Positions 28,383-37,548 are shown, counted from the stretch's first letter. The stretch is 64,000 nucleotides of DNA from Clostridium vincentii (GCF_002995745.1 NZ_PVXQ01000014.1:1-64000); one strand, 5' to 3'. The notes: a model not told the origin generated them from the letters alone. Translations and numbers: made by a program.

Positions 28383-29141
28383 ATGAAAAAATTTAATAAG
28401 GAAATTATTTTACGGATAATAATATTAATTTGTTTTACACTTTTTTATTTTACAATAATTATAAATGGCAAGGTATTATTATATGTTCACCCAAGGATTA
28501 AACCTTTTATTATATTAGCTATGATAGCTATGCCTATTATAGCCTTATGTTCAATTAAGGAAGGGAATAATAATAATAGGAAGAAAGTTAAATTATATAG
28601 CTATGGAATTTATCTTATCCCAATAGTTTTAGGGGCTTTTATAAATTTTGTAGAGATTGATTCTACTTCAGTTAAAAGCATTGAAATTACTAGTCCTAAG
28701 CTTACTGATGTTATAGAAGATAATACTGATTTATATGAAATTCAAGGAAATACTAGTGAAAAGTCAATAAAAATTGAGAATGATATTATTAAAATAACTA
28801 TAGATAATTATGTTTCTTCTCTTGAGGAAATCTTAAATAATCCTAACCAATATGCAGATAAAAATATCGAAATAGATGGTTTTGTTTATAAAGATGATAC
28901 TATTAACGAAAATCAATTTGTTATAGGTAGACTTATGATGGTATGTTGCGCTGCAGATACTCAAATCGCAGGATTATTAGCTGAATATCCCGGGGCAAAA
29001 AACTTTAGCAATGATACCTGGGTAAAGGTTAAGGGAAAATTAGAAACTGGAGTTTATTCAGGGGATCAAGAGATAGTAATAGCTGTAGAATCCATAGAGA
29101 TAGATGATAATCCTGATAAAAATTATGTTTATCCATATTAG
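28383..29141 (+). CDS. TIGR03943-type (YcgQ-like) membrane protein, copy 1
   Basis: The 252-residue protein has two or three N-terminal helices, then an extracellular domain of about 150 residues with the conserved MMVCCAADTQ and WVKVKG segments. Proteins of this family usually sit next to COG0701 permeases, like B. subtilis YcgQ beside YcgR, and probably act with them. The Cys pair could bind metal. The gene ends 10 nt before a strong terminator. Confidence 0.75.
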   Translation: MKKFNKEIILRIIILICFTLFYFTIIINGKVLLYVHPRIKPFIILAMIAMPIIALCSIKEGNNNNRKKVKLYSYGIYLIPIVLGAFINFVEIDSTSVKSIEITSPKLTDVIEDNTDLYEIQGNTSEKSIKIENDIIKITIDNYVSSLEEILNNPNQYADKNIEIDGFVYKDDTINENQFVIGRLMMVCCAADTQIAGLLAEYPGAKNFSNDTWVKVKGKLETGVYSGDQEIVIAVESIEIDDNPDKNYVYPY

Positions 29142-29150
29142 TAAATTTTC

Positions 29151-29191
29151 AAAAGTGTAACAACTTAGTTAAGGTTGTTACACTTTTTTTT
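29151..29191 (+). terminator. terminator between the two metal cassettes
   Basis: GTGTAACAAC (29155-29164) pairs perfectly with GTTGTTACAC (29174-29183), followed by eight T residues. It divides the zinc locus into two parts. Confidence 0.88.
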
Positions 29192-29268
29192 ATTATAACA
29201 AGGATAAAAGGAATTATATGCAAATTCAAAGAGTATACATTTATATAACAATAGTATTTGGAGAAAAT

Positions 29269-30216
29269 ATGAATATAAAAATAGATATTATATCAGGCTT
29301 TCTTGGAGCTGGAAAAACTACTTTATTAAAAAAGCTTTTAGAAGGTGAATTAAAAAAAGAAAGGCTAGCTATAATAGAAAATGAATTTGGGGAAGTATCA
29401 ATTGATGGTGATCTGCTAAAGGGGACTAATATTGATATTAAGGAGATAAGCTCTGGTTGTATATGCTGCTCACTTGAAGGTGACTTTAAGGAGGCAATTA
29501 AGGAAATAATAAAGATTTATCACCCAACCAGAATATTAATAGAGCCATCAGGAGTATCTAAGCTTTCAGATATAATAAAATCCTGCAAAAGTATTGATGG
29601 AATTGAAGTTAATAATATATTTACCGTAATTGATGCTTTGAATTTCAAAAGCCATTTAGACAATTTTGGAGAGTTTTATAAGGATCAAATAATTAATGCA
29701 AAAACTATAATTCTAAGTGAAAGAAAAAGTGATGAGGATAAACTTATTGTGAGTATATCCCAGGCAATAAGGAAGATTAATAAGAAGTGTAGTATTATTA
29801 CAGCTCCACTGAAGGAAATAGATTCAAAGGATATATTAGCTATTGCAAAAAAAGATTTAGAGATGATATCTGAAAACTATATTGAATTTAAAAAATCCTT
29901 TAATTCAATGTCGGTAAGTAGGGTTCGCCATGCGCATAATGCTGATAACATTTTTAATACTTGGGGAGTTGAAACTTCAAAGGATTTTTCAATGTTTAAG
30001 TTAAGGGATATATTTGATGAAATAATGAAAAGTGATGAATATGGAAATATAATAAGGGGAAAAGGAATAGTAAAGACTAACAATGGAGAATGGATAGAAT
30101 TTCACTATACACCTGGAAGGTTTAAAATCAATCCTACAACAACCCAAGGTATTGGAAAGATAGCTATTATAGGTGAAAAAATTGATAAAAATAAATTAAA
30201 TAGATTATTTGCGTAA
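29269..30216 (+). CDS. COG0523 (CobW/ZNG1-like) metallochaperone GTPase, copy 2
   Basis: The start is ATG 29269, with GGAG at 29260-29263; the in-frame ATG at 29218 has no RBS and adds an unrelated hydrophobic stretch. The 315-residue product closely matches copy 1: Walker A GFLGAGKT (10-17), GCICC (63-67), IIIEPSG-type Walker B and the AHNADNIF segment near the C-terminus. Its NKxD position reads SERK (150-153). It starts the second cassette, downstream of the terminator, so it may have its own promoter in 29192-29268. Confidence 0.85.
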   Translation: MNIKIDIISGFLGAGKTTLLKKLLEGELKKERLAIIENEFGEVSIDGDLLKGTNIDIKEISSGCICCSLEGDFKEAIKEIIKIYHPTRILIEPSGVSKLSDIIKSCKSIDGIEVNNIFTVIDALNFKSHLDNFGEFYKDQIINAKTIILSERKSDEDKLIVSISQAIRKINKKCSIITAPLKEIDSKDILAIAKKDLEMISENYIEFKKSFNSMSVSRVRHAHNADNIFNTWGVETSKDFSMFKLRDIFDEIMKSDEYGNIIRGKGIVKTNNGEWIEFHYTPGRFKINPTTTQGIGKIAIIGEKIDKNKLNRLFA

Positions 30217-30245
30217 GAGAGATAGGCTAATATAAGGGGAGAATT

Positions 30246-31811
30246 ATGAAGGTTAAGATTGATATAATCCTAGGGTTTCTTGGTTCTGGGAAAACTACAT
30301 TAATAAACTCTATTTTAAATAGTAATAAACTTAAGGATGAATCAATTGTAATAATTCAGCAGGAAATAGGAACAGTTAAAATAATAGATAATCAGGTTAT
30401 TATTGTAGAGAAAAAAAGTAGCGAATCAATTGATGAGAATATAATTAAAGAGGTTATTAGTAAATTTGCGCCTGATAGAATTATTATTGAACTTAATGGT
30501 ATGGATAATGTTAATGAACTTATTAATAGTTCATACCTTGATAAAATCTGCAAGATTAATAAAATAATTACTACAATAGATATGAAAAAAGCTAACATCT
30601 ATTTCCTTAATATGTCAGATAAAATTAGAGAACATATTTTAAATAGTGATATTATATTCCTAAATAATTCTAGTACTATGAATAGAAAACAGGTTGCTAG
30701 TATAAAAAGAAATATTAAGGGAGTTAATGAGATAGCAAAGGTTTATCTCTTTTCAACCCTTAAGAATCAAGAGAAGGCTTTTTCAAAAAATAAGATAAAT
30801 ATAATGGAAGATACTAGTGACAATAATGCTTTTTATATAATTCTTTCTTTATGTTTAGTCCTATTAATTAGTATGCTTTTTGCATCAGCAAAGGGATTTA
30901 TAAATTTAGGTATCGGTACAAGCTATCTTAAGGAATTTAATAGAATTTTCATGGGCATTTTTATTGAAACAATCCCCTTCATAATAATTGGAGGTTTTAT
31001 ATCAGCTATAATACAGATATTTATTTCAGAGGATGCAATTGCTAGGATATTTCCTAAGAATGTATTTTTATCATGTATTGTAGCATCTGTTATTGGCATT
31101 ATATTCCCTATTTGTGATTGTGGAACTATTCCTGTAGCTAGGGGCTTCTTAAAAAAGGGTTTACCATTATCCGTAGCAGTAACCTTTATGTTAGCTGCAC
31201 CTATAGTTAATCCAATAGCTATTATTTCTACAATGTATGCCTTTGCTGACATGAAAGAAGTTGTTGTGTATAGAGTTGCCCTTGGTATGATAATTGCAAT
31301 TACTGTGGGTCTTATAATGAGTAGATACTCAGCTAAGGATGTAGTAACAGAAAATATAATTAACTGTCAATGTGAATTATGTAGTGGTGAATATGCTAAT
31401 ACAAAAAACATATTTAAAAAAATTAAGGGAGTTTTTCTTTTAGCAGGAGATGAATTTATAACTGTTGGTAAATATATGATTCTAGGAGCTTTTTTCTCCA
31501 GTATCATGCAAGTGGCCATGTCACAAAATATAATAGACTTAACCTCAGAGAATAAAATAATTTCTCTACTTATAATGATGGCATTTGCCTTCGTATTTTC
31601 TGTGTGTTCCACCTCGGATGCATTTATTGGAAAGAGCTTTTTAAATAATTTCCCTATAGGATCTGTTATGGGATTCTTAGTAGTAGGACCAATGATAGAT
31701 ATTAAAAATACAATGATGCTTTTAGGTAGTTTTAAAAAGACTTTTGTAGTAAAACTTCTAAGTTGCATAACTATAATTTCATTTATCTTATTGATGGTTA
31801 TTTACTTATAA
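30246..31811 (+). CDS. fusion of a COG0523-like GTPase domain and a COG0701-type permease, copy 2
   Basis: The 521-residue protein has the same architecture as the fusion at 26816: a GTPase-like domain with Walker A GFLGSGKT (10-17) and no CxCC, then a membrane permease with PICDCGTIP, CQCELC and VCSTSDAF. The permease halves of the two copies are much more alike than the GTPase halves, so the permease is under stronger constraint. A GGGGAG box precedes the ATG, 29 nt after the GTPase gene. Confidence 0.75.
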   Translation: MKVKIDIILGFLGSGKTTLINSILNSNKLKDESIVIIQQEIGTVKIIDNQVIIVEKKSSESIDENIIKEVISKFAPDRIIIELNGMDNVNELINSSYLDKICKINKIITTIDMKKANIYFLNMSDKIREHILNSDIIFLNNSSTMNRKQVASIKRNIKGVNEIAKVYLFSTLKNQEKAFSKNKINIMEDTSDNNAFYIILSLCLVLLISMLFASAKGFINLGIGTSYLKEFNRIFMGIFIETIPFIIIGGFISAIIQIFISEDAIARIFPKNVFLSCIVASVIGIIFPICDCGTIPVARGFLKKGLPLSVAVTFMLAAPIVNPIAIISTMYAFADMKEVVVYRVALGMIIAITVGLIMSRYSAKDVVTENIINCQCELCSGEYANTKNIFKKIKGVFLLAGDEFITVGKYMILGAFFSSIMQVAMSQNIIDLTSENKIISLLIMMAFAFVFSVCSTSDAFIGKSFLNNFPIGSVMGFLVVGPMIDIKNTMMLLGSFKKTFVVKLLSCITIISFILLMVIYL

Positions 31812-31825
31812 AGGTGTTGAGAAAT

Positions 31826-32590
31826 ATGAGAAAAATAAATATTGAAACAATAATAAAACTTATGGTGTTCTTAGGTCTTAGTGCATTTTACTATATCCTT
31901 CTAGTAAGTGGTGTGGTAAATTTGTATGTTCATCCTAGAATTCTACCCTTCATAAAAATTAGCATTGGATTTACAGTTGTGATATCATTATTTCTTATTT
32001 TAAGTATGTTTAAGGGAAGTCTTATAAAAAAGAAAAAAATGAGCTATGCAATATTTTTGATTCCTCTTATTATGACTCTAGGCATGGGTAGTGATGCTAT
32101 CACCCCTAGTCTTTTGGCAAAATCAAATTTTGATATAAGAGCGGAAATATCCTTAAAAAATAAAGAGATAGACCATAGTGGACATGACCACAGCAGTGAA
32201 AGTCATGAGGGAACTGATGAATTAGATACTACCAATAAAAAAATAGTCGTGGAAGATGAAAACTATATGTTTTTTCTGAATGAGGCATACAATGATTATG
32301 ATGAGTATTTAGGTAAGGAAATTGAGATAACAGGATTTATATATAAGGATGATAGTTTGAAAAAAGATGAATTAGCCCTCCTAAGGGTCATGATGGTTTG
32401 TTGTAGTGCTGATACTCAGATAGTTGGACTTATGTGTAATTACGAGGGGACTTCAAAACTTAATAATGATAATTGGGTTAAGGTAGTTGGAGTCATTGAG
32501 GAAAAGGCATCTTTAGATGGAGTTACGTTAAATATAAAATCCTTAGAAATATTAAATAAACCTAAGAATGAATATGTATATCCATATTAA
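31826..32590 (+). CDS. TIGR03943-type membrane protein with a His-rich linker, copy 2
   Basis: The ATG at 31826 has AAGGTG (31811-31816) upstream; the longer frame from 31763 would overlap the previous gene by 49 nt. The 254-residue protein has N-terminal helices and the conserved MMVCCSADTQ segment. Unlike copy 1 it has a His-rich stretch (H117, H120, H122, H127 in DHSGHDHSSESHEG), which suggests extracellular metal binding. It ends the locus at a terminator. Confidence 0.75.
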   Translation: MRKINIETIIKLMVFLGLSAFYYILLVSGVVNLYVHPRILPFIKISIGFTVVISLFLILSMFKGSLIKKKKMSYAIFLIPLIMTLGMGSDAITPSLLAKSNFDIRAEISLKNKEIDHSGHDHSSESHEGTDELDTTNKKIVVEDENYMFFLNEAYNDYDEYLGKEIEITGFIYKDDSLKKDELALLRVMMVCCSADTQIVGLMCNYEGTSKLNNDNWVKVVGVIEEKASLDGVTLNIKSLEILNKPKNEYVYPY

Positions 32591-32600
32591 TAAATTAGAG

Positions 32601-32630
32601 GGCATGTACTTAATAAAGTACATGCCTTTT
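32601..32630 (+). terminator. terminator after the second metal cassette
   Basis: GGCATGTACTT (32601-32611) pairs with AAGTACATGCC (32616-32626), followed by four T residues. Confidence 0.85.
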
Positions 32631-32829
32631 AAAATATAATTAATTGCCATATAATACCATTATGTAGTATACTACCTTTAGGTTTGAAAGTAGATTTATC
32701 ATAAATTTATGAAAAGAAAATTATAGATATTATATTATTATTTTAATGTATGTTTATTTTATCTATTTATGTAAAATTAGCGAATAAAATGATATTATTA
32801 AAGTAGTAGAATAAATGGGGGGTTGGTTT

Positions 32830-32994
32830 ATGAATAACAAGATTAAATTTCAATTAATAGAGGCAAATATAATAAAGATTAATAAAAGATCAATTATAAA
32901 GGCGGACAATATAAGTTACTGTTCATCATTATATAAATTTTCTGGATCCAGTTCTAACTTCGGTTTAGGTGGATACGGAATAGAACTTATATAA
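32830..32994 (+). CDS. 54-residue peptide, possible modified-peptide precursor
   Basis: A small gene with a strong GGGGGG box (about 32817-32822) encodes 54 residues. The N-terminal half is charged and Ile/Lys-rich, like a leader. The C-terminal half is rich in Ser, Gly and Tyr with one Cys (SYCSSLYKFSGSSSNFGLGG). It ends 17 nt before a glycosyltransferase-like gene and is probably cotranscribed with it. I know no family for it. A glycosylated or otherwise modified peptide is a hypothesis; a plain small protein is the alternative. The 200 nt upstream are AT-rich and hold no other gene. Confidence 0.5.
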   Translation: MNNKIKFQLIEANIIKINKRSIIKADNISYCSSLYKFSGSSSNFGLGGYGIELI

Positions 32995-33011
32995 AGGGGG
33001 AATGAGTTAAA

Positions 33012-33884
33012 ATGATAAAAGCATTTCATTTAAATTGGACAATCCCTTCTTTTCAAGGAAGCTACGATAAACATTATTATATGGAGGATTTTGAAATCCT
33101 GACAACAATCTTATCGGCTTTGAAATGGAGAGAAAATAATGGCGGGATAAAAATGGTTACTGATGAGAGAGGGGCAGAGCATTATAAAACTTTAGGAATT
33201 GAGTCCATATGGAATCTAGGTGTAGATGTGTCTTTAGATAACTGCATCCATAAAGATATTGATCCTAAAATGTTTTGGGCAGCGGGGAAAATATATTCTC
33301 TTAAAAAGCAACAAACCCCCTGTGCTATGATTGATACTGATTTTATTGTATGGAAACCTATAGAAGAGATAATTGTGGATTCAAAAGTATGTATAATACA
33401 TAAAGAAACTATTTCTGAGAAAGTATATCCACGTAAAAAGTATTTTAATATGAAAAATAATTATAAATTCGATGAGGACTGGGATTGGACTGAAAATCCG
33501 TGTAATACTGCATTTACTTATATAGCAGATGAAGAGCTTAAAAATTATTATGTTGATTCAGCTATAGATTTTATGAAAAACGCCATTTCAAGTGATGATA
33601 GACTTACAAACATGGTTTTTGCTGAGCAACGATTGATTTCAATGTGTGCTAAAAAGATGGGAATTCCAGTAGATGAATTGACTAATTTAGATTCGCTTTT
33701 TAAAAATGAGCAAACTAATTTCACTCATATATGGGGATTCAAGAGTGAGATGAAAAAGAATTTTGCTCAAAGAAGTGAATTCTGCATAAGATGTATAAAA
33801 CGTATAATTGAAGATTTTCCTGAATACGAAGAAGTAATAGCTAATATGAAGCAATTAGCATACTTTTATAAGCAATATAAGTGA
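33012..33884 (+). CDS. glycosyltransferase-like protein (possibly DUF6734 family)
   Basis: The 290-residue soluble protein has a GT-A-like pattern: alternating strands and helices in the first 110 residues and a DXD-type motif, MIDTDFIVW (D108, D110), as used for metal and sugar-nucleotide binding. Conserved-looking segments follow: DWTENPCNTAF and FAEQRLISM. I believe related proteins are annotated DUF6734, but this is from memory. AAAGGGGG lies before the ATG. The 54-aa peptide gene directly upstream may encode its acceptor. A terminator follows. Confidence 0.55.
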   Translation: MIKAFHLNWTIPSFQGSYDKHYYMEDFEILTTILSALKWRENNGGIKMVTDERGAEHYKTLGIESIWNLGVDVSLDNCIHKDIDPKMFWAAGKIYSLKKQQTPCAMIDTDFIVWKPIEEIIVDSKVCIIHKETISEKVYPRKKYFNMKNNYKFDEDWDWTENPCNTAFTYIADEELKNYYVDSAIDFMKNAISSDDRLTNMVFAEQRLISMCAKKMGIPVDELTNLDSLFKNEQTNFTHIWGFKSEMKKNFAQRSEFCIRCIKRIIEDFPEYEEVIANMKQLAYFYKQYK

Positions 33885-33938
33885 GAATCAAAATTTTATA
33901 TTTTGTACTTCGAACTTTCTCCTTGGAGCTTTTATATG

Positions 33939-33988
33939 GCTGTTTTAAAATAGAAATTTATTTCTATTTTAAGGCAGCTTATTTTTTT
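33939..33988 (+). terminator. terminator after the GT-like gene
   Basis: A long stem pairs GCTG plus TTTTAAAATAGAAAT with its complement ending GGCAGC at 33978, followed by a T-run (33982-33988). Confidence 0.8.
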
Positions 33989-34103
33989 GTGTATCAAAAT
34001 ATAAACTGAATAAAATTTTATGATATATTAAATAATATAGTATTAGGATTCAACAATTAACAATTGAAGAAATATTTAATGAAGATAAGAGGGAGGATAT
34101 AGC

Positions 34104-34391
34104 ATGAAAATATTACTTATGCGTATTACATTAAGGGCGACCTGGGTTCATTCATTAAAGGAAAAAAGAATGGTAGTAAAGAGCGTAATACAGAGGTTAA
34201 AGAATAAATTTAATATTTCTGTTGGTGAAGTAGGGGAGCAGGACATACATCAGACTATAGTAATAGGTATTACAGGAGTATGTGGAAGTAGTGCACAAGT
34301 AGACTCCACAATTGAGAATATTATTAAATTTATTGAGGATATTACTGATGCTGAAATAATTAAGATAGAAAGCGAAGAAGAAGATTTTTAG
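34104..34391 (+). CDS. DUF503 family protein (YlxP-like)
   Basis: The 95-residue protein fits DUF503 closely. It has the start MKILLMRITLRATWVHSLKEKR, the segment VVKSVIQRLKNKFNISVGEVGEQD and the family length. It is a small cytosolic protein related to YlxP of the nusA-infB operon in other Firmicutes. Its function is not well known, and ribosome or translation links are inferred. Here it stands alone, with AGGGAGG before the ATG and a terminator after it. Confidence 0.85.
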   Translation: MKILLMRITLRATWVHSLKEKRMVVKSVIQRLKNKFNISVGEVGEQDIHQTIVIGITGVCGSSAQVDSTIENIIKFIEDITDAEIIKIESEEEDF

Positions 34392-34423
34392 AAAGCTATT
34401 ATGTTTAATAGCTTTCTTTTTTT
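34391..34423 (+). terminator. terminator after the DUF503 gene
   Basis: GAAAGCTATT (34391-34400) pairs with AATAGCTTTC (34407-34416), followed by seven T residues. The 200 nt after it are AT-rich and hold no gene. Confidence 0.88.
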
Positions 34424-34627
34424 GCAACTCTACAAAGCATAATGCATATTAAAAAGAATTTAATAAATAATGTGATAAAGTCACAGAAGTATTTTTAAAT
34501 TTCAAATATAATTAAGATATAAAAATTATGAAGTAATATGTTAAAAATTTAACTATAAATAAAGCTTTTTGTGGGAATATTTATAATGTACTTAAAATAT
34601 TAAGTTAAGTTTAAAGGGAGGCAAATC

Positions 34628-37105
34628 ATGGGTAAAAAAATTATTATCGTTGGTGGAGTTGCTGGAGGCGCGTCAACTGCAGCAAGGCTTAGAAGATTAG
34701 ATGAAAATGCAGAAATAATTATGGTTGAAAAGGGTGAATATATATCCTTTGCTAATTGTGGACTCCCTTATTATATTGGAGAAGTTATTAATGAGAGAGA
34801 AAAGTTAATAGTACAAACAGTAGAGGTGATGAGTAAAAACTTTCATCTAGATATAAGAAATTTAAATGAAGTAATAAAAATTAATAAGGAAGAAAAAATA
34901 GTTACAATTAAGAATCTTAAAACAGATGAGGTATATGAGGAAAGTTATGATAATCTTGTCTTATCACCAGGAGCAAATCCAATAAAGCCACCAATTGATG
35001 GCATAAATGAATGCAAAAATTTATTTACCCTTAGAAATATACCAGATACAGATAAGATAAAAGCCTTTGTGGATAATGAAAAACCAAAACATGCAGTTGT
35101 CATAGGGGGAGGTTTTATTGGTCTTGAAATGGCTGAAAATCTTCATGCTAGGGGAATAAATATTACCTTAGTTGAGGCGAGTGAACAAGTAATGGCACCT
35201 CTTGATATAGAAATGGTTAGTATTATTCATGATCATTTGATTGATAAAAATGTGGAGCTAATATTACAAGATGGTGTACAATCATTTAAAAATAATGGTA
35301 AAGTAGTAGTTTTATGTAGTGGCCGAGAAATTCAAACTGATATGATAATATTATCAATTGGGGTTAGGCCAGAAACTACAATAGCTAAAGAGGCTAGTCT
35401 TAAATTAAACCAGAGAGGCGCTATTGTAGTTGATAAGTATATGAAAACATCAGATGAGAGTATTTTTGCTCTAGGGGATGCAGTTGAAATAATGGATTTC
35501 GTAAATAAAGAACCTACAATGATTGCGCTAGCTTGGCCTGCTAATAGACAGGGAAGAATAGTAGCAGATAATATTTGTGGCAAAAATGTAGAATACAAAG
35601 GAACTCTTGGTTCATCAGTAGCTAAGGTATTTGACTATACAGTAGCATCAACTGGAAATAATGAAAAGACATTAAAGAGATTAGGAATAGATTATAAAGC
35701 TATTCATATTCATCCCGGTTCTCATGCAGGCTATTATCCAGGGTCCTTTCCTATAGCATTTAAAATGTTATTTGATCCTAAGAGTGGAAAGATATTTGGA
35801 GCTCAAGGCATTGGCATAGATGGGGTTGAAAAACGTATAGATATATTAGCTACAGCAATTAAAGGTAATCTTACTGTTCTTGATCTGCAAGATATAGAAC
35901 CATGTTATGCTCCACCATATAATTCAGCAAAGGATCCTGTTAATATGCTTGGATATTATGCATCAAACATTATGGAAGGTCTTGTAGATATAATTCAGTG
36001 GGATGATATAGATAAATTAAATAAAGATGATTCAATAATTTTGGATGTACGAGAAGACTTTGAATTAAGTACAGGAAGTCTAGACAATTCCATTCAGATT
36101 CCACTGGGAGAATTAAGAGATAGATTAAATGAAATTCCAAAGGATAAGAAAATATATGTTACCTGCCAAGTTGGATTAAGAGGGTATGTTGCATGTAAGC
36201 TTCTTGAGGGTAATGGAATTAAGTCTAAAAATATTGATGGTGGAATTAAAACCTATTTATATGTAAAGAGGGCTAAGGCGAGTATTGCTAAGCAATATGA
36301 AAATAAGGGTGTAAAGGAAGAGGTGGCAACAATGAAGTTAGAGGATTTAGATATAACAGAAATAAATGCAAAGGTTACATTAGATGCCTGTGGTCTTCAA
36401 TGCCCTGGACCAATAAAGAGAGTTTTTGAAGAAATAAAGAAGATGGAAAATGATGAGGTTTTAGAAGTAAGGGCAAGTGATCCAGGTTTTAGTAAGGATA
36501 TTCAAGCATGGTGTGATACAACAGGGAATACATTATTAAAAGCGGAATTCGATAAGGATAAAAAAGCATTTGTAGCCCATATAAGAAAGGGAACAAATAA
36601 GGTAGCTAGTACTACGACTTCAGCAGTTGCCAGTAAAAATGGAGCAACCTTGGTCGTATTTAGCGGAGACCTTGATAAGGCTATAGCATCATTTATAATA
36701 GCAACAGGTGCTGCATCAATGGGAAAAGAAGTTACAATGTTCTTCACATTCTGGGGATTAAATATTCTAAAGAGTGAGGATAGACCAAAGGTAGCTAAGG
36801 ATACAATGGAGAAAATGTTTGATATTATGCTTCCAGCTCATCCAGGAAAGTTACCCTTATCTCAGATGAACATGGGGGGAATGGGACCTGTTATGATTAA
36901 GAAGATAATGAAAAAGCACAATGTGGATAGTTTAGAAACTTTAATAAAAAATGCAATTGGAATGGGAGTTAAGGTTGTTGCCTGTGCAATGAGCATGGAC
37001 TTAATGGGAATTAAGAAGGAAGAATTTATTGAAGGTGTTGAAATTGGGGGCGTTGCTTCTTACTTAGGGGCTACAGAGGATTCTGGATTAAATCTATTTA
37101 TATAA
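34628..37105 (+). CDS. CoA-disulfide reductase / rhodanese / TusA / DsrE fusion protein
   Basis: The 825-residue protein has four modules: a pyridine nucleotide-disulfide oxidoreductase with FAD motif VGGVAGGAS and the active Cys44 (SFANCGLP); a rhodanese domain (about 455-545) with the catalytic loop CQVGLRG; a TusA-like domain with CGLQCPGP; and a DsrE/F-like domain to the C-terminus. This set is typical of clostridial CoADR-type persulfide reductases. It probably moves sulfane sulfur between thiols and reduces CoA disulfide or polysulfide using NAD(P)H. A rhodanese lipoprotein gene follows after 29 nt. GGGAGG precedes the ATG. Confidence 0.88.
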   Translation: MGKKIIIVGGVAGGASTAARLRRLDENAEIIMVEKGEYISFANCGLPYYIGEVINEREKLIVQTVEVMSKNFHLDIRNLNEVIKINKEEKIVTIKNLKTDEVYEESYDNLVLSPGANPIKPPIDGINECKNLFTLRNIPDTDKIKAFVDNEKPKHAVVIGGGFIGLEMAENLHARGINITLVEASEQVMAPLDIEMVSIIHDHLIDKNVELILQDGVQSFKNNGKVVVLCSGREIQTDMIILSIGVRPETTIAKEASLKLNQRGAIVVDKYMKTSDESIFALGDAVEIMDFVNKEPTMIALAWPANRQGRIVADNICGKNVEYKGTLGSSVAKVFDYTVASTGNNEKTLKRLGIDYKAIHIHPGSHAGYYPGSFPIAFKMLFDPKSGKIFGAQGIGIDGVEKRIDILATAIKGNLTVLDLQDIEPCYAPPYNSAKDPVNMLGYYASNIMEGLVDIIQWDDIDKLNKDDSIILDVREDFELSTGSLDNSIQIPLGELRDRLNEIPKDKKIYVTCQVGLRGYVACKLLEGNGIKSKNIDGGIKTYLYVKRAKASIAKQYENKGVKEEVATMKLEDLDITEINAKVTLDACGLQCPGPIKRVFEEIKKMENDEVLEVRASDPGFSKDIQAWCDTTGNTLLKAEFDKDKKAFVAHIRKGTNKVASTTTSAVASKNGATLVVFSGDLDKAIASFIIATGAASMGKEVTMFFTFWGLNILKSEDRPKVAKDTMEKMFDIMLPAHPGKLPLSQMNMGGMGPVMIKKIMKKHNVDSLETLIKNAIGMGVKVVACAMSMDLMGIKKEEFIEGVEIGGVASYLGATEDSGLNLFI

Positions 37106-37134
37106 ATTAGTAGTTTTGTATATGGAGGATCACT

Positions 37135-37548
37135 ATGAAAAAGTTAGGTAAAAGAGCTATATTACTAATTATGGTATTAATAGGAATGTTATCATTAATT
37201 AGCTGTGGTAAAAGTGAAGTTGTTACCACAGAAAAAGTGACTGTGACTAAAATCAGCTCTGAGGATGCAAAAAAGATTATGGATGAGGATAAAAATATAG
37301 TTATATTAGATGTAAGAACTGAAGATGAATACAATTCAGGACATATAGAAAATAGTATTTTAATCTCTGTTGATGATTTAGAGGATAATGCTGAGGAAAT
37401 TCTTAAGGACAAGGATCAGAAGATTTTAGTTTATTGTAGAACTGGGAATAGAAGTAATACAGCTGGAAAGACATTAAATGAAATGGGATATACTAATGTT
37501 TATGACTTTGGTGGTATTAATTCTTGGAAGTATGAATTAGTTAAGTAG
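37135..37548 (+). CDS. rhodanese-domain lipoprotein
   Basis: The 137-residue protein has a lipoprotein signal (MLSLISCGKS) and one rhodanese domain with the active-site loop VYCRTGNRS. It should sit on the outer face of the membrane and transfer sulfane sulfur. It follows the CoADR fusion gene closely, so one transcript may supply both the extracellular and cytosolic sulfur-handling steps. A stretch like its 3' end and terminator recurs near 45640-45715. Confidence 0.82.
   Translation: MKKLGKRAILLIMVLIGMLSLISCGKSEVVTTEKVTVTKISSEDAKKIMDEDKNIVILDVRTEDEYNSGHIENSILISVDDLEDNAEEILKDKDQKILVYCRTGNRSNTAGKTLNEMGYTNVYDFGGINSWKYELVK

Noticed and set aside
30923-31768. Long open frames on the minus strand opposite the fusion permease
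   Set aside because: They mirror the permease coding frame, have no RBS or family features, and run opposite to a clear gene.
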